The notes under the pieces were generated by a model. The model saw only the letters and a list, made by a program, of their open reading frames with translations. It was not told the DNA's origin and did no database searches. A stretch of DNA of 64,000 nucleotides, from assembly GCA_016721945.1 (NCBI GenBank), contig JADKHC010000012.1, positions 1-64,000 of the forward strand, given 5' to 3'. Source of the stretch: Verrucomicrobiota bacterium. GTDB taxonomy: Bacteria; Verrucomicrobiota; Verrucomicrobiia; Opitutales; Opitutaceae. The translations under genes were made by a program, and so were the position numbers. Shown here one piece after another: positions 59,625-64,000 of this stretch; position 1 is the first letter of the stretch; the number at the start of each line of letters is the position of its first letter.

Positions 59625-61295
59625 ATGGCCCTTTGGGAATATAAAGTCATCACCAGCGGCCCGCACGGCTTTGCATCGCCGACGCTGCTGGAAGCGCATC
59701 TCAACGCACTCGGCAAAGACGAGTGGGAGATCATTCACTTTCAAACTCTGCCTAACAACGCACTCGCTTTCCACGGCCTCGCACGTCGCTCGACGACTCG
59801 CGATTGGGCTCCGCCGGAAGCAATGGTTGTAACGGCACCTAAAACCATGGCTTGGGAGCAACCGCCCACGCCCGTCGTGGCCAAGCCTGCTGCGGCCGTG
59901 TCCGAGGAGAAGCGCGAGCTTCCCCCTGCACTTGTCGAAGCCGAGGCACCCAAGTCCAAAGTCGAGGACACCAAGCTCCGCACGGTGCGCGACACTGAGC
60001 GCGATCTCGATCCTGACGCGCAGGACGAAGACGAACCAGAAGATTGGGATAAGTGGGAAGAGAAACAGGACGAGCTGCCCACGCTTTTCGAGGCGATTAA
60101 ACCTCACCTCCGCCGTAACCAACGCGGACCGGGAATGTCCGTCGCCGTTGATTATCTCGCCAAGCGCTGGGACCAAAAAGAATCCGACATCGTCGGTGCG
60201 CTCAAGGAATGCGGTTTCACGCTGCCTGAGACCGAGGAAGCCGAGCCCGATTATTTCGAATTCGAAGGCGATCTCTATTGGGTAAATCGCAACAACCGCG
60301 GCCAGTTCTTCCTGAACACCCGCGAAAAACCGCGTCCGACTTTCCGCGTTGCCCCGGTGACGAAACTTTCACCCGACGATCCTGCTGCCGCCGAGCTCGT
60401 GAACGAGCGCGCGCTGGAAAAAGCCGAGATCGAAAAGCGCAACGTCGAACGCGCCGAGCGCCTCGCGGCCCAAGCTGCTGCCGCTGCCGCCAAAGCCGCC
60501 GCTCGCGAGCAAGCTCAGGCCGCCGCCCGTGAACGTGCTGCCGCCCAGGTTGCCCCGGCTGACGCTGTTGCAACGACTGCGGAAGGTTTGCCTGCCGTCG
60601 AAGCTGCGGAAGCCGCCGCACCCGCCGGTCCGACTGAGCCGCTGCCGACTGGTTCGGTGTTGCTCGATAAGATTCGTCCGCTCATGCGTCGCAATCGTCG
60701 TGGCCCGGGTTATTCCGGCAGCGTGGTTTTTCTCGCCCGTGCGCTGAAGACGAGCGAGGCCGATTTCGTTACTGCTCTCGCTGGATTGGGTCTCAACGTC
60801 CCGGCCAATGCCGCGGACAAACCCATTTACGTCGAGATCGATGGTGGCGAATTCTGGGTCAACAAAGACAGCCGTGGCGGTATTTGGATCAACGGTCAGG
60901 AAAAACGCGGTGGCGCGCCCAAGACCGAGACAACCTCTGCGCCTGGAACTCAGCCGACCGATATCCCGACCACGGAAATCGTGGTTGCGGCCGTGGCCGA
61001 AGCTGTTGCGACTGGCGAGTTATCCAATGCCGAACATGTTGCTATCGCTGAAACAGTTTCCAGTGAAGCGGTGACGATGGAAGAGCCGGTTTTGTCCTTG
61101 GACTCAGCGCCACCGGTTCAGGTTAGAATGGAATTATCGCCGGACGATGATGAGGCCGAGGTGGAAGGCGCCGCGACGGAAGCGGCCATGCCTGATGATT
61201 CAGCGGGCGAAAAATCTGACGAAAAAACGCCCAAGTCGGCCAAGAAGCCAGCTCGTCCTCGCGCTCCTCGCCGTCCGAAGAAGACGAAAGAGTAA
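59625..61295 (+). CDS. DUF4177-like protein with a duplicated basic domain and long Ala/Glu linkers
   Basis: 556 residues. The N-terminal WEYKVITSGPHGFAS...LNALGKDEWEIIHFQ matches the DUF4177 pattern. A repeated module of about 75 residues occurs twice: FEAIKPHLRRNQRGPGMSVA...DLYWVNRNNRGQFFLN (about 152-222) and LDKIRPLMRRNRRGPGYSGS...EFWVNKDSRGGIWING (about 345-425). Between and after them are Ala- and Glu-rich, proline-containing helical linkers, and a Lys/Pro/Arg-rich tail (KKPARPRAPRRPKKTKE). It looks like a nucleic-acid or ribosome-associated protein on charge grounds, but no function is known. Found by me only by internal comparison. Confidence 0.7.
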   Translation: MALWEYKVITSGPHGFASPTLLEAHLNALGKDEWEIIHFQTLPNNALAFHGLARRSTTRDWAPPEAMVVTAPKTMAWEQPPTPVVAKPAAAVSEEKRELPPALVEAEAPKSKVEDTKLRTVRDTERDLDPDAQDEDEPEDWDKWEEKQDELPTLFEAIKPHLRRNQRGPGMSVAVDYLAKRWDQKESDIVGALKECGFTLPETEEAEPDYFEFEGDLYWVNRNNRGQFFLNTREKPRPTFRVAPVTKLSPDDPAAAELVNERALEKAEIEKRNVERAERLAAQAAAAAAKAAAREQAQAAARERAAAQVAPADAVATTAEGLPAVEAAEAAAPAGPTEPLPTGSVLLDKIRPLMRRNRRGPGYSGSVVFLARALKTSEADFVTALAGLGLNVPANAADKPIYVEIDGGEFWVNKDSRGGIWINGQEKRGGAPKTETTSAPGTQPTDIPTTEIVVAAVAEAVATGELSNAEHVAIAETVSSEAVTMEEPVLSLDSAPPVQVRMELSPDDDEAEVEGAATEAAMPDDSAGEKSDEKTPKSAKKPARPRAPRRPKKTKE

Positions 61296-61340
61296 CATTC
61301 TGGTGACGCCGGGCGAAGCCGTTGCAAGCTCGCCCGGTTG

Positions 61341-62033
61341 ATGTCAAAGCTGCCTGCCATGCTGGTCATCCGAGGTCTCACCAAATCCTACCGCGCACCC
61401 GATGGCGGGCAAACTGCGGTCGTGGAGGTCTCGACTTTTTCGCTGGGCGCGGGTGAACAACTCGCGTTGCGCGGTGAGAGTGGCAGCGGCAAGACGACGT
61501 TTCTCCATCTGATCGCGGGCATTCTTGCGGCGGACAAAGGCCGCATCGAAGTCGAAGGCACTGACATGGCGGCGTTGAGCGAATCGAAACGCGACCGGCT
61601 GCGCGCCGAAAAGCTCGGCTACGTTTTTCAGACCTTCAACCTGCTGCAAGGCTACACTGTATTGGAAAATGTACTACTGGGTATGTCATTTGGTCCCGGT
61701 GCGGACCGCGTCCAAGCTCGTGCGATCCTTGAACGCGTTGGGCTGGGCGACCGGCTGAATCATTTTCCAGGTCAGCTCTCCACGGGCCAGCAACAACGCG
61801 TGGCGGTGGCCCGCGCTCTGGCCAACCGGCCGAAGCTCGTGCTGGCCGATGAGCCCACCGGCAATCTCGACCGGCGTAATGCGACTGAGGCGCTCGCGCT
61901 CATTCGCGAAACGTGTCGCGAGGTCGGTGCCGCGCTGCTCCTCGTGAGCCACGACGAACACACGCTCGCGCAGTTTGAGAACGTGAAGGATTTTGCAGAA
62001 ATCAATCAGGCGCAGAAGGGAGCGGAGAAATGA
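61341..62033 (+). CDS. LolD/MacB-type ABC ATPase
   Basis: 230 residues from the ATG at 61341. Walker A ALRGESGSGKTTFLHL, Q-loop YVFQTFNLLQGYT, signature LSTGQQQRVAVARAL, and Walker B LVLADEPTGNLD. 'FNLLQGYTVLENV' and the short length place it in the LolD/MacB/FtsE-like mechanotransmission group. The stop overlaps the FtsX-like permease ATG by four bases. Moves substrates from the inner membrane outward rather than through it. Confidence 0.94.
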   Translation: MSKLPAMLVIRGLTKSYRAPDGGQTAVVEVSTFSLGAGEQLALRGESGSGKTTFLHLIAGILAADKGRIEVEGTDMAALSESKRDRLRAEKLGYVFQTFNLLQGYTVLENVLLGMSFGPGADRVQARAILERVGLGDRLNHFPGQLSTGQQQRVAVARALANRPKLVLADEPTGNLDRRNATEALALIRETCREVGAALLLVSHDEHTLAQFENVKDFAEINQAQKGAEK

Positions 62034-63232
62034 CGCTGCTCCTTATCGTTTATCGCAGTCTGCGCCAGCACGCGCTTTCGACCGTCGTTACGGCGTGCAG
62101 CTTGGCGCTGGCGGCTGGTTTGCTGATGACGGTTTGGGTCGTGAAGACGCAGTCGCAGCAGACGTTTACTCAGACGACCGCAGGTTTCGATGCGGTGCTC
62201 GGCGCGCGCGGCTCGAAGCTGCAGCTTGTGCTTAACGCGATTTTTCACCTTGAGGCTTCGCCGGGCAATCTGGCTTGGGCCGACTACGAGCAGCTCAAGA
62301 AAAACCCGGCGGTCAAGACCGCTATACCGATCGCGGCGGGCGACAACTTTCGCGGCTGGCGTATTGTTGGCACGGTGCCGGAGCTTTTCTCCGGCGTGGA
62401 GTATAGCGCTGGGAGAAAATACACGCTGACGGGTGGACGGTTTTTCGATCCGACTAAAAACGAGGCCGTGGTCGGCAGTTTTGTGGCGCAGCAATTGGGT
62501 TGGGAAGTGGGCGATACGTTTCATCCCTTTCATGGGCTTTCCTTCGATGAGCATGGCGAGCACGAGGAAGCGTACACCGTGGTCGGCATACTCGCGCCGA
62601 CGAATACGCCGGCTGACCGCGTGATCTGGACGCCGCTCGAAGGCGTGCAAACGATGAGCGGCCACAATCCCGCTGCGGCGACTGAGATTAGTGCTGTGCT
62701 CGTGCAGCTGCGCTCACCGACCGCCGGTTTTATGCTCGATCTGATGTACAACAAGCAGGGCAATCGCCTTACGTTCGCTTATCCGGTGGGTGCGATCGTG
62801 GGCGAACTTTTTGCGAAGATCGGCTGGTTCGACCGGGTGCTCACACTGGTCGCTTATCTAGTTGCGTTGGTGGCGACTGGTTCGGTTCTTGCGAGCATTT
62901 ACGCTTCGATGAATGCACGGCGTCGCGATATCGCGATTTTGCGCGCGCTCGGAGCACACCGGCGCACGGTGTTCGGTGCGGTGGTGACAGAGGCGGCGAT
63001 GATCGGTGCGTTGGGCGCGACGGGTGGCTTTGCGGTCTATTTTGCGTTATTGAGTGGAGTGGCGCACGTGATTCGCGTGCAGACCGGCGTGGCGTTGGAA
63101 CTGGCGGTGTGGGAGCCAGTGCTGTGGCTTTGCCCGCTCGCGATGATCTTGCTGGCCGCGTTCGGCGGTATCGTGCCCGCGGCGAAGGCTTACCGTATTC
63201 CTGTGGCCGAAACGATCGCGCCCGTGTCGTGA
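62030..63232 (+). CDS. FtsX/MacB-like ABC permease
   Basis: 400 residues. One N-terminal helix (STVVTACSLALAAGLLMTVW), a large periplasmic MacB-type domain (about residues 30-265) and three C-terminal helices (VLTLVAYLVALVATGSVLAS, TEAAMIGALGATGGFAVYFA, LWLCPLAMILLAAFGGIVPA) form the FtsX fold. NARRRDIAILRALGA is the conserved MacB/LolC coupling segment. Operon with the LolD-like ATPase and, after a small gene, a DUF3299 protein, a combination seen repeatedly in Gram-negative bacteria and thought to serve a lipoprotein or metal-related export task. Confidence 0.93.
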   Translation: MTLLLIVYRSLRQHALSTVVTACSLALAAGLLMTVWVVKTQSQQTFTQTTAGFDAVLGARGSKLQLVLNAIFHLEASPGNLAWADYEQLKKNPAVKTAIPIAAGDNFRGWRIVGTVPELFSGVEYSAGRKYTLTGGRFFDPTKNEAVVGSFVAQQLGWEVGDTFHPFHGLSFDEHGEHEEAYTVVGILAPTNTPADRVIWTPLEGVQTMSGHNPAAATEISAVLVQLRSPTAGFMLDLMYNKQGNRLTFAYPVGAIVGELFAKIGWFDRVLTLVAYLVALVATGSVLASIYASMNARRRDIAILRALGAHRRTVFGAVVTEAAMIGALGATGGFAVYFALLSGVAHVIRVQTGVALELAVWEPVLWLCPLAMILLAAFGGIVPAAKAYRIPVAETIAPVS

Positions 63233-63342
63233 GTAGATGATCAAGGAGGCGTCGGATCTGGGCGTTTCTTGGCGATTCGCCTCAAGCGGGGAGTGGTGTG
63301 ACCCGATTGATGATATAGGTGGTCTGTTCGATCACCGGTAAC

Positions 63343-63612
63343 ATGACGTCATATCCTTTGGAATCTGCGCGCGGCTTGATCGATGAATTAACTTCTATCG
63401 GTTCGAAAAACGGTGGGGAGATTTACTTGGGTGTGTTGATGGACGATCCGCATGGCTATGATTACAGACGTGTGGTGGTGGATGTTACCCGTCAGCATTG
63501 GCGGCAGATGCGCAGTGCGTTGATGACGGCAGGCTGGCATGCATTCGGCGAGGAAAGTTTGATCCATGATCTGCCGGGTGGGAGTTATCTGCTCGCCGAT
63601 CCCAGTTTCTGA
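63343..63612 (+). CDS. Small uncharacterised protein between FtsX and DUF3299 genes
   Basis: 89 residues from the ATG at 63343 (a GTG at 63319 is also in frame). Mixed alpha/beta: ARGLIDELTSIGSKN, IYLGVLMDDPHGYDYRRVVV, RQHWRQMRSALMTAGWHAF. No signal peptide or membrane segment. No family recognised. About 110 bases separate it from the FtsX gene, so it may or may not share that operon. Confidence 0.6.
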   Translation: MTSYPLESARGLIDELTSIGSKNGGEIYLGVLMDDPHGYDYRRVVVDVTRQHWRQMRSALMTAGWHAFGEESLIHDLPGGSYLLADPSF

Positions 63613-63679
63613 AAACGGCCCGCACCGGGTCCGATGCTTTGACTGAAACGACGGGGCGTGCATAGTACGTGCTCTTCGT

Positions 63680-64000
63680 ATGAGCGCTGTTCGTCGTATC
63701 TTACATCTGGTTTTAGTTCTTGTCGCTTGGTCGGCTATTGGCGTGGACATGGCATCGCTGAGAGCAGCTTCGGCGGCGGAACCTATGGTGGTCGATGGTT
63801 GCTTGAAGTTGGATTTCGATTTGTTGGCAGGATTCAAAATCACACCGCCACCCTTCGATGCTAATGCGAAGCCTGGTTCTGACGGGCCTTCGCTTGGCGC
63901 GCAAATCCCCGATGCGATTCGCGGGTTCGATGGACGCGATGCCATCGTCACGGGCTTCATGTTGCCGATTAAAATGGAAGGCGGGCGCGTGACGGAGCTG
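63680..64000 (+). CDS. DUF3299-family exported protein, 3' end outside window
   Basis: 107 codons before the window end. Signal peptide VRRILHLVLVLVAWSAIGVD...ASA, then KLDFDLLAGFKI and the family's beta segment FDGRDAIVTGFMLPIKMEGG (normally 'l.GyvvPLe.dg..v.eF'). DUF3299 proteins are periplasmic and often sit beside LolD-FtsX transporters, as here. The C-terminal half, with the conserved P-rich HxPPPP segment, lies past the window. Confidence 0.75.
   Translation, partial: MSAVRRILHLVLVLVAWSAIGVDMASLRAASAAEPMVVDGCLKLDFDLLAGFKITPPPFDANAKPGSDGPSLGAQIPDAIRGFDGRDAIVTGFMLPIKMEGGRVTEL

Overview
The window looks like a chromosomal segment of a Verrucomicrobiota bacterium, most likely of the Opitutales/Opitutaceae. 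The main pointer is the 1252-residue TonB-dependent receptor with the SPFEV-type motif after its signal peptide and the terminal Phe typical of that group. Supporting it are Opitutaceae-style LacI, PD40 and Gfo/Idh/MocA genes and a GC-rich coding style. This is inferred from family recognition, not from a marker-gene search.

Layout. 1-6.5 kb: a large secreted-type RCC1-repeat protein that ends in an alpha/beta-hydrolase domain and is broken by several frameshifts, followed by an overlapping membrane-anchored gene. 6.5-17.2 kb: an accessory island with a tyrosine integrase, an excisionase-like HTH gene, several unknowns, a ParA/TraL-like ATPase, a one-helix membrane protein, a VirD4/TrwB-type coupling ATPase, an AbiEi/AbiEii toxin-antitoxin pair with a palindromic operator, and a MobF (TrwC-like) relaxase cut off near 17.17 kb. 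17.2-20.1 kb: the remnant of an MBG/RHS (YD-repeat) protein whose variable C-terminus carries a possible His/Cys caspase-like dyad, with an overlapping small secreted protein that is a candidate immunity gene. 20.1-23.5 kb: a decayed transposon with TGTTACC termini, internal (A/G)TCGTA site arrays, a DDE transposase, a truncated AAA ATPase and a zinc-ribbon protein, all frameshifted.

23.6-64 kb is mostly ordinary core genome: TonB receptor divergent from a LacI regulator, an IS1634-like relic, YggS, LysR, a processive GT2, a TlpA-like thioredoxin, GTP-dependent PEP carboxykinase, an HDOD protein, a 13-heme cytochrome c fused to a cytochrome b-like membrane domain, a CNNM/CorC protein, an MlaE-MlaF-MlaD lipid-transport operon led by an unusual 'LWPL'-repeat exported protein, an MBL hydrolase, convergent rsmD/rsmE, tRNA-Gly(TCC), a GspF/PilC protein, an NtrC-like regulator without the GAFTGA loop, carB, a PD40 propeller protein, a Gfo/Idh/MocA oxidoreductase, an SDR, purU, a duplicated-domain DUF4177-like protein, and a LolD-FtsX-DUF3299 export cluster cut by the window end.

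Two features need caution. About 1 kb at 56.33-57.35 kb is almost free of T and made of homopolymer runs; it is probably an assembly or base-calling artefact, and the long open frames in it are not genes. Frameshifts cluster in the RCC1 gene and the transposon while multi-kb core genes are intact, which fits genuine decay, but sequencing indels in repetitive DNA cannot be excluded. The best candidates for something new are the RHS C-terminal domain with its small partner, the transposon end arrays, and the LWPL-repeat protein tied to the Mla operon. None is proven here.
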